A stretch of DNA of 64,000 bases from JAOPZW01 sp963803375. GTDB taxonomy: Bacteria > Actinomycetota > Thermoleophilia > Solirubrobacterales > Solirubrobacteraceae. A model generated the notes under the pieces. The model was given only the letters and a program-made list of their open reading frames with translations. It did no database searches and was not told the origin of the DNA. The stretch spans positions 62,001-126,000 of the forward strand of contig CAWDMB010000007.1 in assembly GCA_963803375.1 (NCBI GenBank), read 5' to 3'. Numbering within the stretch: the first letter of the stretch is position 1; each line of letters opens with the position of its first letter. Positions 23,859 to 32,069 of this stretch are shown here, in pieces. The position numbers and the translations under genes are program-made.

Positions 23859-25148
23859 TCAGTCCACGAACGTGATGAGCCGGGCGCCGCGCCCGCGGGT
23901 GACGAAGCTGACGACCCAGCGGATGAAGACGAGGACGCGGTTCTGGAAGCCGACGAGGTAGAAGAGGTGCACGAGCAGCCACGTCAGCCAGGCGAACAGG
24001 CCGCTGAGCTGCACGCCCTTCAGGTCGCCGACCGCGCGCCCGCGCCCGATCGTCGCGAGGTTGCCCTTGTCGACGTAGTGAAAGGGCCGGGCCGCGCGGC
24101 CCTCGAGGCGGGCGCGCACGAGCCGCGCCGCGTACCGGCCCTCCTGCATCGCCACCGGCGCGAGGCCCGGCAGGTCCTGCACGCCGCCGCGCGCGTCGGC
24201 CACCCGCACCATGTCGCCGAGCGCGATCACCTCGGGGTGGCCGGGGAGCGTGAGATCCGGGCCGACGGTGACGCGCCCGGCGCGGTCGGTCTCGATGCCC
24301 GCGGCGCTCGCGAGCTTGGCCGCCAGCGTCGAGGCGGTGACGCCGGCCGCCCAGACGACGGTGCGCGCCTGGATGCGCTCGGGCTCGGAGCCGTCGGCCT
24401 GGACGGTGACGCCGTCGGCGTCGATTCCGGTCACCGCGTGGCCCGTCAGCGGCGTGACGCCCAGCGCTCGCAGCGCGTCGGCCGCCTTGGCCGAGAGCTT
24501 CTCGGGGAAGGCGGTCAGGACGCGGTCGGCCATCTCCACGAGCACGATCCGCCCCTCCCCCGGATCGACCTCCCGGAAGTCGCCGCGCAGCGTGTCGCGC
24601 GAGATCTCGGCGATCTGGCCGGCCATCTCGACGCCGGTCGGCCCCGCGCCCACGACGACGAAGGTCAGCAGCGCGCGCCGGTGCTCGACGTGGGGCTCGA
24701 GCTCGGCCTCCTCGAAGGCCTGCAGGATGCGCCGGCGCACGAGCAGCGCGCTCTCGAGCGACTTGACCTCGGGCGCGAAGCGCTTCCACTCCTCGTGACC
24801 GAAGTACGAGTACGACGAGCCGCCCGCCGCGATCAGCGTGTCGTAGCCGAGCGTCAACGGCTCGTGGCCCTCGAGGTCGGTGCCGACCGTGACCGTGCGC
24901 GCGCCGAGGTCGAGCTCGCGCGCCTCGCCGAGGACGACGCGCACGTTGGCGTCGTCCTTGAAGAGCGCGCGCAGCGGCGCGGCGACCTCGCCGGGCGAGA
25001 GCGCGCCCGTGGCGACCTGGTAGACGAGCGGCTGGAAGAGGTGGAAGTTGCGCCGGTCGACGAGCGTGATCTCGACCGGCGCGCCGCGCAGGTGCCGCGC
25101 AGCCTGCAGGCCGCCGAAGCCGCCCCCGACGATGACGACGCGGTGCAT
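23859..25148 (-). CDS. ndh: type II NADH dehydrogenase (NDH-2) family FAD oxidoreductase
   Basis: 429 residues. N-terminal FAD motif VVIVGGGFGGLQAARHL, second nucleotide motif FVVVGAGPTGVEMAGQIAE, the ATG-type hinge TVVWAAGV, and VIALGDM before the second FAD contact. The C-terminus carries a hydrophobic amphipathic segment (LFAWLTWLLVHLFYLVGF) used by NDH-2 to sit on the membrane surface. It would pass electrons from NADH to menaquinone without pumping protons. TAGCCT lies 7 nt before the ATG at 25148 (leaderless). It is divergent from marR across 129 bp; any regulatory link is speculative. Confidence 0.9.
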   Translation of the reverse strand: MHRVVIVGGGFGGLQAARHLRGAPVEITLVDRRNFHLFQPLVYQVATGALSPGEVAAPLRALFKDDANVRVVLGEARELDLGARTVTVGTDLEGHEPLTLGYDTLIAAGGSSYSYFGHEEWKRFAPEVKSLESALLVRRRILQAFEEAELEPHVEHRRALLTFVVVGAGPTGVEMAGQIAEISRDTLRGDFREVDPGEGRIVLVEMADRVLTAFPEKLSAKAADALRALGVTPLTGHAVTGIDADGVTVQADGSEPERIQARTVVWAAGVTASTLAAKLASAAGIETDRAGRVTVGPDLTLPGHPEVIALGDMVRVADARGGVQDLPGLAPVAMQEGRYAARLVRARLEGRAARPFHYVDKGNLATIGRGRAVGDLKGVQLSGLFAWLTWLLVHLFYLVGFQNRVLVFIRWVVSFVTRGRGARLITFVD

Positions 25149-25268
25149 GGCCTGCAGGCTAGCCACCGGGCGGCGGCCCCACGCTCCGCGCGGTATCCCC
25201 GGCGGCCCTGCGCGCCGCGGCGCTCCGTGACGTAGATCACACTCGCAATCATTTCGTGCCGTGCAATA

Positions 25269-25284
25269 CTTGCGTACGTGCAAG
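25269..25284 (+). promoter_or_regulatory. palindrome at the marR start, probable MarR operator
   Basis: CTTGC-GTACGT-GCAAG spans the GTG start of marR at 25278, and a further TGCAA lies at 25262-25266. MarR proteins commonly bind such inverted repeats next to their own start, so autoregulation of marR and the exporter is likely. Confidence 0.45.
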
Positions 25285-25742
25285 CAACCGATGCGCGCAC
25301 GCAGGAATCGCCGGCGACCGCGAAGCAGCTCGCCGCGGAGCTCCTGCTCCTCTGGCGCCACATCCTGCGCGGCGGCGCGCAGCCGCTCTACGCGCTCTTC
25401 GCCGAGCTCGACCTCACGATCACGCACATGAAGGCGCTCCACACGCTGGCCGAGTGCGAGCCCGAGATCTCCGTCAAGGACCTCGGCGAGCGGCTCGGCC
25501 TGAGCCTGCCGGCCGCCAGCCGGACGACCGACGCGCTCGTGCGCCGCAGCTTCCTCGAGCGCCGCGAGGACGAGCACGACCGCCGGATCCGCCGGGTGCG
25601 CATCACCGACGCCGGGCGCGACGTCGTCCGGCGCATCGACGAGGCCCGGCTCGTGGGCCTCGAGCAGTTCGCCCTCTCGCTCACCCCCGAGCAGCGGGAC
25701 CGCCTCGCGGCCGCGCTCGCCGACCTCCCCCATCACCCATGA
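25278..25742 (+). CDS. MarR-family transcriptional regulator
   Basis: 154 residues. The winged helix is visible: SVKDLGERLGLSLPAASRTTDAL (helix-turn-helix) followed by the wing ERREDEHDRRIRRVRITDAG, the conserved D-x-R-x3 pattern of MarR. Such proteins repress efflux genes and release DNA on binding small phenolic or drug-like ligands. The stop overlaps the ATG of the MFS exporter (ATGA), so regulator and pump form one operon. GTG start at 25278 within a palindrome. Confidence 0.9.
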   Translation: MQATDARTQESPATAKQLAAELLLLWRHILRGGAQPLYALFAELDLTITHMKALHTLAECEPEISVKDLGERLGLSLPAASRTTDALVRRSFLERREDEHDRRIRRVRITDAGRDVVRRIDEARLVGLEQFALSLTPEQRDRLAAALADLPHHP

Positions 25743-27316
25743 CCCGTCGCCTCTCCGTCTTCGTCAACGACGAGAACCGCCGCTGGTGGACCCTCGGCGC
25801 AATGTGCTTCGCGCTCTTCATGATCATGCTCGACAACACGGTCGTGAACGTCGCGCTGCCGGCGATCCAGGACGACCTGGGCTCGTCGATCAGCGGGCTC
25901 GAGTGGACCATCAACGCCTACACGCTGAGCTTCGCCGTGCTCCTGGTCACCGGCGGGCGCCTCGGCGACATCTTCGGGCGCCGCCGGATGTTCCTCTTCG
26001 GGGTCGTCACCTTCGGGCTCTCGAGCGCGTTCATCGGCTTCAGCCAGACCGAGGCCTGGCTCGTCGGGGGCCGCGCCGCCCAGGGCGTCGGGGCCGCGTT
26101 CATGATGCCGGCGACGCTCTCGATCATCGCGAACGCGTTCGCGCCGCACGAGCGCGGCAAGGCGATCGGGACGTGGGCCGGCGTGAGCGCGATGGCGCTC
26201 GCGATCGGGCCCGTCGTCGGCGGCTTCCTCGTCGAGAACGTCTCGTGGCAGTCGATCTTCTTCCTCAACGTCCCGGTCGCCGCGCTCGCGGTCTTCGTGA
26301 CGCTCGCCGCCGCGCGGGAGTCGCGCGACGAGACCGCCGCCCATCACGTCGACCTCGCCGGAGTCGCGACGATCTCCGTCGGGCTCGGGACGCTCGTGCT
26401 CGCGCTCGTGGAGGGCAACGGGTGGGGCTGGGGCTCGCCGCAGATCCTCGCGCTGCTCGCCGCGTCGCTCGTCGCGCTCGTGCTCTTCGCCGTCGCCGAG
26501 ACCCGCGTGCCCGAGCCGATGGTCGACTTCCGCTTCTTCCGCTCGCGCTCGTTCTTGGGCGCGAACCTCGTCGCGTTCGTCGTCTCGTTCGCGATGCTCG
26601 CGATGTTCTTCTTCCTCGCCCTCTACATGCAGAACGTGCGCGGGTACTCGCCGCTGCAGGCCGGCGTGCGCTTCCTGCCCGCGACGGCCGTGATCATCCT
26701 CGCGGGCCCGATCGCCGGGCGCCTCTCGGACCGCATCGGGCCGCGCCCGCTCATGACCGCCGGCCTGCTCATGGTCGCCGGCTCGCTCTTCTGGCAGGGC
26801 CACCTCGCGGTCGACACGAGCTACGGGTTCCTCGCCGGCGCCTTCGTCCTCATGGGCATGGGCATGGGTCTCGTCATGTCGCCGATGAGCGCGGCCGCCA
26901 TGAACGCGGTCGACGAGGCGAAGGCCGGCGTCGCCTCGGGCGTGCTCTCGATGAGCCGCATGGTCGGCGGCACCTTCGGGGTCGCCGCGATGGGGGCGCT
27001 CATCAGCGCGCTCGGCCGAGCGCGGATTGACGACCTCCTGCCCGCCGTGCCGGCCGACCGGCGCGCGCAGCTCGCCGACTCCCTCGGCGCGGGCGGCGCC
27101 CAGGTCGGCGGGCGCGTGGGGACCGTCGTCCAGGACGCCTTCGTCGTCGCGCTCAACGACGGCCTGCGGATCGCCGCGGCGGTCGCGGTCGTCGGCGCCG
27201 TGCTCGCCTGGGTCCTCATCGCCGACCGCGTCCAGGCGCCCGCCGCGGCCGAGGCCGGCGCCGAGGAGCGCGCCGCCGCCGCCCCGCCGGGCGAGCCGGT
27301 CGCCGGGGCGGCCTGA
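25739..27316 (+). CDS. MFS exporter, DHA2 (EmrB/QacA) family
   Basis: 525 residues with about 14 transmembrane helices, the DHA2 drug:proton antiporter type. Motifs seen: LDNTVVNVALPAIQDDL (motif D1, helix 1), GGRLGDIFGRRRMF (motif A between helices 2 and 3), and GPVVGGFLVE (motif C, antiporter signature). The Ala/Glu-rich C-terminal tail is probably disordered. Co-transcribed with the overlapping marR gene, so expression is likely induced by its substrate, which is unknown. Confidence 0.92.
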   Translation: MTRRLSVFVNDENRRWWTLGAMCFALFMIMLDNTVVNVALPAIQDDLGSSISGLEWTINAYTLSFAVLLVTGGRLGDIFGRRRMFLFGVVTFGLSSAFIGFSQTEAWLVGGRAAQGVGAAFMMPATLSIIANAFAPHERGKAIGTWAGVSAMALAIGPVVGGFLVENVSWQSIFFLNVPVAALAVFVTLAAARESRDETAAHHVDLAGVATISVGLGTLVLALVEGNGWGWGSPQILALLAASLVALVLFAVAETRVPEPMVDFRFFRSRSFLGANLVAFVVSFAMLAMFFFLALYMQNVRGYSPLQAGVRFLPATAVIILAGPIAGRLSDRIGPRPLMTAGLLMVAGSLFWQGHLAVDTSYGFLAGAFVLMGMGMGLVMSPMSAAAMNAVDEAKAGVASGVLSMSRMVGGTFGVAAMGALISALGRARIDDLLPAVPADRRAQLADSLGAGGAQVGGRVGTVVQDAFVVALNDGLRIAAAVAVVGAVLAWVLIADRVQAPAAAEAGAEERAAAAPPGEPVAGAA

Positions 27317-27350
27317 GCGTCCGGCGTCGCGGCTACGGTCGCGGCGCCGG

Positions 27351-28280
27351 ATGCAGGTTCTGGAGCACTTCGACGCCGACGCGATCCGCGCGCTGCACGA
27401 GCGCGACGAGTTCTTCTGGCTCGATCTCGTCGACCCGACCGACGAGCAGCTCGACGAGCTCGGCCGGCTGCTGGGGATCCCGCCGCTGGCGATCGTCGAC
27501 TCCAAGGAGTTCGGTCAGCGCGCGAAGATCGACGACTTCCGGCGACGGGTGCTCGTCGTCTTCTACGGCGCCGACGGCGACGCGCTCGTCGAGGTCCACC
27601 TCCACCTCAGCGGCGGCGAGGTCGTCACCGTGCGCCGCGGCGCGTGCGGCCGGCTCGCCGGCGCCCGGGCGGGCGGGAGCGGGCACAGCGAGGAGGAGCT
27701 CGTCTTCCGCATCCTCGACGCCCTCGCCGAGAGCGTCGCGGCGATGGTCGAGCGCCGGATGGTCGAGGTCGAGCGCCTCGAGGCGGCGGCCTTCGAGCGT
27801 CCCAGCCGGGCCGACCGCCGGCGGATCTCCGAACTGCGCGGCGGGCTCTTCGCGATCGGCCAGGTCGTCGTCGCCCAGCGCGACATGCTCGTCACCGGGG
27901 CCGAGCTCATCGATAGCCTGCCCGGCCTCGAGCGCGAGGAGACGCGCCATCCCTTCCGCGACGTCCACGACGAGCTCGTCCAGACCGCCAACCGCATCGC
28001 CTACGGCCGCGAGGTGCTGGGCGAGGCCCTCCAAGCCTACCTGGCCACGACCTCCAACCACCTCAACGAGCTCGCCGCCCGGATCGCGCTGATCGCCACG
28101 ATCTTCGTGCCCCTCACCGTCGTGACGAGCTTCTTCGGGATGAACTTCGGCTGGATGGTCGGGCACATCGACACGCGCGGGGCCTTCCTTGTGCTCGGCG
28201 TCGGCGGGATGATTGTGCCCGCGCTCGTCGCGGTGATCCTGTTCCTCCGCACCGACCTGTTCGGACGACGGGACGGATAG
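27351..28280 (+). CDS. corA: CorA-family magnesium/divalent cation channel
   Basis: 309 residues. The cytoplasmic N-terminal alpha/beta domain and long helices are followed by two C-terminal transmembrane helices, with the family's GMN selectivity motif in SFFGMNFGWMVGH. CorA pentamers admit Mg(II), and some members carry Co or Zn. Shorter than E. coli CorA but normal for actinobacterial forms. It starts 34 bp after the MFS gene; co-transcription is possible but the functions appear unrelated. Confidence 0.88.
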   Translation: MQVLEHFDADAIRALHERDEFFWLDLVDPTDEQLDELGRLLGIPPLAIVDSKEFGQRAKIDDFRRRVLVVFYGADGDALVEVHLHLSGGEVVTVRRGACGRLAGARAGGSGHSEEELVFRILDALAESVAAMVERRMVEVERLEAAAFERPSRADRRRISELRGGLFAIGQVVVAQRDMLVTGAELIDSLPGLEREETRHPFRDVHDELVQTANRIAYGREVLGEALQAYLATTSNHLNELAARIALIATIFVPLTVVTSFFGMNFGWMVGHIDTRGAFLVLGVGGMIVPALVAVILFLRTDLFGRRDG

Positions 28281-28346
28281 GGTTGCGCGACGCGCACCGG
28301 ATTGAACGGACGCGTACACCAGAAGCCAGCCAGGAGCCGAGCACCC

Positions 28347-29597
28347 ATGGCCGTTGATCTCACGCAGGTCGCCACCGTCGACACCGAACCGGGGCGGCTG
28401 CCGCCCACGATGGCGGCGTGGGTCATCCGCCAGGAGCGCGAAGGCGAGCCCATCGACGCCTTCCAGGTCGAGGAGATCGAGGTGCCCGAGCCCGGCGCCT
28501 TCGAGGTCGTCGTGCGCGTGATGGCCGCCGGCGTCAACTTCAACAACGTCTGGGCCGCGCTCGGCAAGCCCGTCTCGGTCTTCCGCTACCACCCCGACGA
28601 GGACCACCACATCGGCGGCTCCGACGGGTCCGGCATCGTTTGGAAGGTCGGTCCCGGCGTCACGCGCTGGCAGCCCGGCGACGAGGTCGTCCTGCATTGC
28701 AACCAGGCCTCCTACGAGGACCCCGAGGTCCACGGCCTCGACCCGCTGGCCGCCCCGTCGCAGCGGATCTGGGGCTACGAGACGAGCTGGGGGTCGTTCG
28801 CCCAGTTCACCAAGGTCCAGGCCCAGCAGCTCCTGCCCAAGCCCCCGAACCTGACCTGGGCCGAGTCCGCCGCCTACGGTCTGACGTACTTCACGGCCTA
28901 CCGGATGCTCATGGACCGCGCGCGGCTGCAATCCGGCCATCGCGTGCTGATCTGGGGCGCGGCCGGCGGCCTCGGCGTCTTCGCCACGCAGCTGTGCGCG
29001 GCGGCGGGCGCGGAGTGCGTGGGCGTCGTCTCCTCGGCCGAGAAGGGCCAGCTCGTCGAGCAGCTCGGGGCGCAGGGCTGGATCGACCGCAACGAGTTCG
29101 CCGGCATGATGCGGCGCGGCTCGGAGACGCCCGAGGAGGAGAAGGCGCGCTTCGCGGTCTCGCGCGAGTTCGCCAAGCGCGTCACGCAGCTCCTCGGCGA
29201 CGCCCCCGACGTCGTCTTCGAGCACGTCGGGCGCGCCACGTTCCCGACGTCGGTCTTCCTGGTCAAGCCCTTCGGGAAGGTCGTCATCTGCGGGGCCACG
29301 TCCGGCTACCACCTCGACTTCGACGTCCGCTACCTCTGGATGCGCCAGAAGGAGATCATCGGCTCGCACTTCGCCAACGCGTGGGAGTGCAACGTCGCCA
29401 ACCGCCTGATCGAGGACGGTCACGTCCGCCCGGTGCTGTGGCGCACGATGGGCTTCGACCAGGTCGCGGAGGCCCACCAGCTCATGCACGAGAACAAGCA
29501 CCTCGGCAAGATTGCGATCCTCGTCGGCGCCGGGGACGAGGCCGAGGGCCGCACGGTCGCGGGCCCCGGCGCGATCCGCGCCGAGGTGGGCGCCTAG
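28347..29597 (+). CDS. ccr: crotonyl-CoA carboxylase/reductase
   Basis: 416 residues, medium-chain dehydrogenase/reductase superfamily, the normal size for Ccr. The enzyme reductively carboxylates crotonyl-CoA with CO2 and NADPH to (2S)-ethylmalonyl-CoA, the defining step of the ethylmalonyl-CoA pathway. Ccr-specific blocks include GVNFNNVWAALGKPVSVF, HHIGGSDGSGIVWKVG, ETSWGSFAQFTKVQ, the NADPH loop WGAAGGLGVFATQL and the CO2-binding region around VFEHVGRATFPTS. The start ATG at 28347 has a CAGGAG Shine-Dalgarno. An ethylmalonyl-CoA mutase lies 2.5 kb downstream. An ordinary quinone reductase would lack the N-terminal segment seen here. Confidence 0.93.
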   Translation: MAVDLTQVATVDTEPGRLPPTMAAWVIRQEREGEPIDAFQVEEIEVPEPGAFEVVVRVMAAGVNFNNVWAALGKPVSVFRYHPDEDHHIGGSDGSGIVWKVGPGVTRWQPGDEVVLHCNQASYEDPEVHGLDPLAAPSQRIWGYETSWGSFAQFTKVQAQQLLPKPPNLTWAESAAYGLTYFTAYRMLMDRARLQSGHRVLIWGAAGGLGVFATQLCAAAGAECVGVVSSAEKGQLVEQLGAQGWIDRNEFAGMMRRGSETPEEEKARFAVSREFAKRVTQLLGDAPDVVFEHVGRATFPTSVFLVKPFGKVVICGATSGYHLDFDVRYLWMRQKEIIGSHFANAWECNVANRLIEDGHVRPVLWRTMGFDQVAEAHQLMHENKHLGKIAILVGAGDEAEGRTVAGPGAIRAEVGA

Positions 29598-29599
29598 GT

Positions 29600-29971
29600 A
29601 TGGCCGGCATCGTCCAGATCCCCTGGTACGCGACCGGGCTGCGCGGCGACAAGCTCGCGGCCGGGCTCGCGGGCATCGCCCCGATCGCGCTGCGCTACGG
29701 CGCGCGGTCGTACTCGCTCTACCGCTTCCGCGACGATCGCTACAAGTTCTTGCAGATGGCCGAGTTCGAGCACAAGGCCGACTTCGAGGCCTACTGGTAC
29801 GGGCCCGAGTTCACGGACTTCCGCGTGCTCGCCGCGAGCTGGTTCCAGGTGCCGGTCGTCTACGGATGGACGGACCTCGTCGCGGCGGGCACGCTCCAAC
29901 CCGAGCCGCTCGCGCACAGCGCCGCCGGCGCTCCCGCGGGGACCGAGCCCGGCGGCGACCGCTCGGGCTGA
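29600..29971 (+). CDS. hypothetical protein downstream of ccr
   Basis: 123 residues, starting 2 bp after the ccr stop, so almost certainly co-translated. It is rich in aromatic residues (IPWYATGL; YSLYRFRDDRYKFLQMAEFE; YWYGPEFTDFR), with a pattern suggesting a dimeric alpha/beta-barrel like that of small monooxygenase-type proteins. I do not recognise a named family. A role with Ccr is suggested only by position. The last 20 residues are Ala/Gly/Pro-rich and probably disordered. Confidence 0.7.
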   Translation: MAGIVQIPWYATGLRGDKLAAGLAGIAPIALRYGARSYSLYRFRDDRYKFLQMAEFEHKADFEAYWYGPEFTDFRVLAASWFQVPVVYGWTDLVAAGTLQPEPLAHSAAGAPAGTEPGGDRSG

Positions 29972-30031
29972 CGCGAGGGCGGTCGTGCTCGAGCGCCGAC
30001 AGGCGCTGCGCCTCGCACCGCTCGAGCTGCG

Positions 30032-30805
30032 CTACATCGGGCGCTCGGGCGAGCGCTCGATGTCCATCCGCAGGCGCGCGAGCGACTGGCGGATGAGGCG
30101 CGAGACCTGCATCTGCGAGACGCCGATCCGCCGGGCGATCTCCGTCTGGGTCAGATCCAGCTCGAAGCGCAGGCGCAGGACCTCGCGGTCGCGCGCGGAG
30201 AGCACGCTGGAGGCGCCGTCGAGCAGCGCGCGCAGCTCGGCGCGGTCGAGGTCGATGTCGGCGGCGCCGAGCGAGTCGGCGAGCGTCATGTCCTCGCCCG
30301 TGGGCTCGTCGAGGGAGCGCGTGCGGCGCGCGCTGACCGACTGGATCGTCGAGAGCACCTCCTCGAAGGGCACGTCGACGACGGCGGCGAGCTCCTGCAC
30401 GGTGGGCGAGCGCCCGAGCTCGTTCGTGAGCCGATCGCGTGCGCGCGCCACCCGCAGCTGGAGCTCCTGCAGGCCGCGCGGCACGCGCACCGCCCAGGTC
30501 TTGTCGCGGAAGTGACGCTTGATCTCCCCGAGCACCGTCGGCGTCGCATACGAGGAGAAGCGCACCTCGCGCGCGAGGTCGAAGCCGTCGATCGCCTTCA
30601 TGATGCCCACGCACGCGACCTGCACGAGATCGTCGAGCGGCTCACCGCGGCCGGCGTAGCGACCCGCCAGCGCGCGGGCCAGCGGCAGCATCTCCTCGGC
30701 GAGCTGGTCGCGCGCGCGGCGGTCGCCGTCGACGTGCACGCGACGCAGCAACTGCTGCTCGCGATGCGCCCGGGTCGCGCTCGTGATGGCCTCCCGCTCC
30801 TCCAT
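30032..30805 (-). CDS. RNA polymerase sigma factor, SigB/SigF/SigG type
   Basis: 257 residues with regions 2, 3 and 4 of the group 3 sigma-70 factors. Region 2 has DLVQVACVGIMKAIDGFD and FSSYATPTVLGEIKRHFRD; region 3 has ELGRSPTVQELA; region 4 ends with LDLTQTEIARRIGVSQMQVSRLIRQSLARLR. These sigma factors usually serve stress or developmental genes and are held by anti-sigma factors of the RsbW type, but none is encoded nearby. The 108 bp upstream (30806-30913) hold no gene. Confidence 0.92.
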   Translation of the reverse strand: MEEREAITSATRAHREQQLLRRVHVDGDRRARDQLAEEMLPLARALAGRYAGRGEPLDDLVQVACVGIMKAIDGFDLAREVRFSSYATPTVLGEIKRHFRDKTWAVRVPRGLQELQLRVARARDRLTNELGRSPTVQELAAVVDVPFEEVLSTIQSVSARRTRSLDEPTGEDMTLADSLGAADIDLDRAELRALLDGASSVLSARDREVLRLRFELDLTQTEIARRIGVSQMQVSRLIRQSLARLRMDIERSPERPM

Positions 30806-30913
30806 GCCTCGACCGCACGATACTCAGGCCGGTTCGCCGCTCCACCACGCGCTCCGGCGCCGGCGGTGGCGTCGGTGGTCCGTGGGCGCGCGAGCAGCAG
30901 TCGCGGTATCGAG

Positions 30914-31201
30914 CTACGCCTGCTCGAGCGGGGCCATCGTGAGCCCGGCGTCGGCGAGCTGCTCCCAGTAGAGCTCGGCCGGCTCCCGTTGCCCGGCCCA
31001 GACGATCGCCCGGCCGGCCGTGTGGATCCGCTCCGCGATCACGAACCCGTGGTCGACCGTGACCCCGGGAATGTGGCGGGCCAGCGTGTGCGCCACGTGG
31101 TCGAACGTGTTGTGGTCGTCGTTGCGCACGATGACCCGCCAGCGGCCGCCGAGACCGCTGCCGGGCTCCTGCGCCCGGGGAAGCTCGATCGTCTGGCCCA
31201 C
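30914..31201 (-). CDS. clpS: ATP-dependent Clp protease adaptor ClpS
   Basis: 95 residues. The ClpS core is clear: VIVRNDDHNTFDHVAHTLAR (the DDxxNTxxHV motif), VTVDHGFVIAERIHTAGRAIVW, then a C-terminal helix. ClpS delivers N-end-rule substrates to ClpAP/ClpCP. The GTG at 31201 was chosen because TAGATT lies 7 nt upstream and no in-frame ATG precedes the core. It starts 10 bp after the MBL hydrolase stop, whose TAG codon forms part of that hexamer, so it may be transcribed both from its own promoter and by readthrough. Confidence 0.9.
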   Translation of the reverse strand: MGQTIELPRAQEPGSGLGGRWRVIVRNDDHNTFDHVAHTLARHIPGVTVDHGFVIAERIHTAGRAIVWAGQREPAELYWEQLADAGLTMAPLEQA

Positions 31202-31211
31202 GGGCCGGAAT

Positions 31212-32045
31212 CTACCCGTTCCGCCGCGACCAGTAGCGGTGCAGGCCGGGCCACAGCATCGCGGGCGGCATCGCGTCGAGGTAGGCCTCGACGACCGTCG
31301 GATCGGCGTGGTCGCGGAGGTGCGCGGCGATGGCGGCGGCGTAGCCGTCGCCATCGACCTCGCGGGCCAGCGCGGCCCAGCGCTCGAGGCTGTCGTGGAT
31401 GGCCTGCAGCTGCGCGCCCACGTCCTCGAAGAGGCCGAAGTGGGTGATGGCCATGCGCTCGGGCGACCAGCCGCCGACGACGTCGATCGACGCGTGCCAG
31501 CCCTCGAGGTCGATGTCGGGCGGCGGTGTGGGGGCCATGACCGGTCCGCCGTCGATCCGCACGCCGGCGACGTCGCCGGCGAAGGCGACGCCCGTGGGCT
31601 CGTGCAGGTAGGCGACGTGGTGGGACGCGTGGCCCGGCGTGTACTCGACGCGCCAGGGGCCGATCCGCTCGCCGCCGTCGAGCGCGCGCAGGCGCTGCTC
31701 GGGGACCGGCACGATCTCGCCCCAGAGGCGCTCCATGTCGTCGCCGTAGATGCGGGCGGCGCTCGCCACGAGCCTCGACGGGTCCAGGAGGTGGGGCGCG
31801 CCGCGGCGGTGGACCCACACCTCGACGTCGGGCCAGCGGCGCACGAGCGCGCCGGTCGCGCCCGCGTGGTCGAGGTGGATGTGCGTGAGCAGGATCCGCT
31901 CGGGGACCTCGTCGCCGAGGGCCTCCAGCAGCGTGCGGTGCGAGGACTCCGGGCCGGGGTCGACGATGACCCCGTCGTGCGCGAAGCAGCAGATCGCCCG
32001 GGGCAGGCCCACGTGGCGGACGTCGATCTCGCGCGGCAGCGCCAT
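31212..32045 (-). CDS. metallo-beta-lactamase-fold hydrolase
   Basis: 277 residues. The zinc-ligand motif THIHLDHAGATG (HxHxDH) is at about residues 54-65, with further ligands in TPGHASHHVAYL and AFAGDVAG and a later His in ITHFGLF. The family hydrolyses thioesters, lactones or related bonds; the exact substrate is unknown. It is divergent from ethylmalonyl-CoA mutase with only 24 bp between the starts, and the two -10 hexamers overlap, so co-regulation is likely. A thioesterase-like role in CoA metabolism is possible but unproven. Confidence 0.85.
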   Translation of the reverse strand: MALPREIDVRHVGLPRAICCFAHDGVIVDPGPESSHRTLLEALGDEVPERILLTHIHLDHAGATGALVRRWPDVEVWVHRRGAPHLLDPSRLVASAARIYGDDMERLWGEIVPVPEQRLRALDGGERIGPWRVEYTPGHASHHVAYLHEPTGVAFAGDVAGVRIDGGPVMAPTPPPDIDLEGWHASIDVVGGWSPERMAITHFGLFEDVGAQLQAIHDSLERWAALAREVDGDGYAAAIAAHLRDHADPTVVEAYLDAMPPAMLWPGLHRYWSRRNG

Positions 32046-32052
32046 GGGACGG

Positions 32053-32062
32053 ACCTTACAAT
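32053..32062. promoter_or_regulatory. two overlapping divergent -10 elements (MBL hydrolase / ecm)
   Basis: The ten bases ACCTTACAAT read TAAGGT on the minus strand, 7 nt before the ATG at 32045, and TACAAT on the plus strand (32057-32062), 7 nt before the ATG at 32070. Both transcripts would be leaderless and their polymerases would compete for the same bases. Confidence 0.55.
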
Positions 32063-32069
32063 CGCCTGT

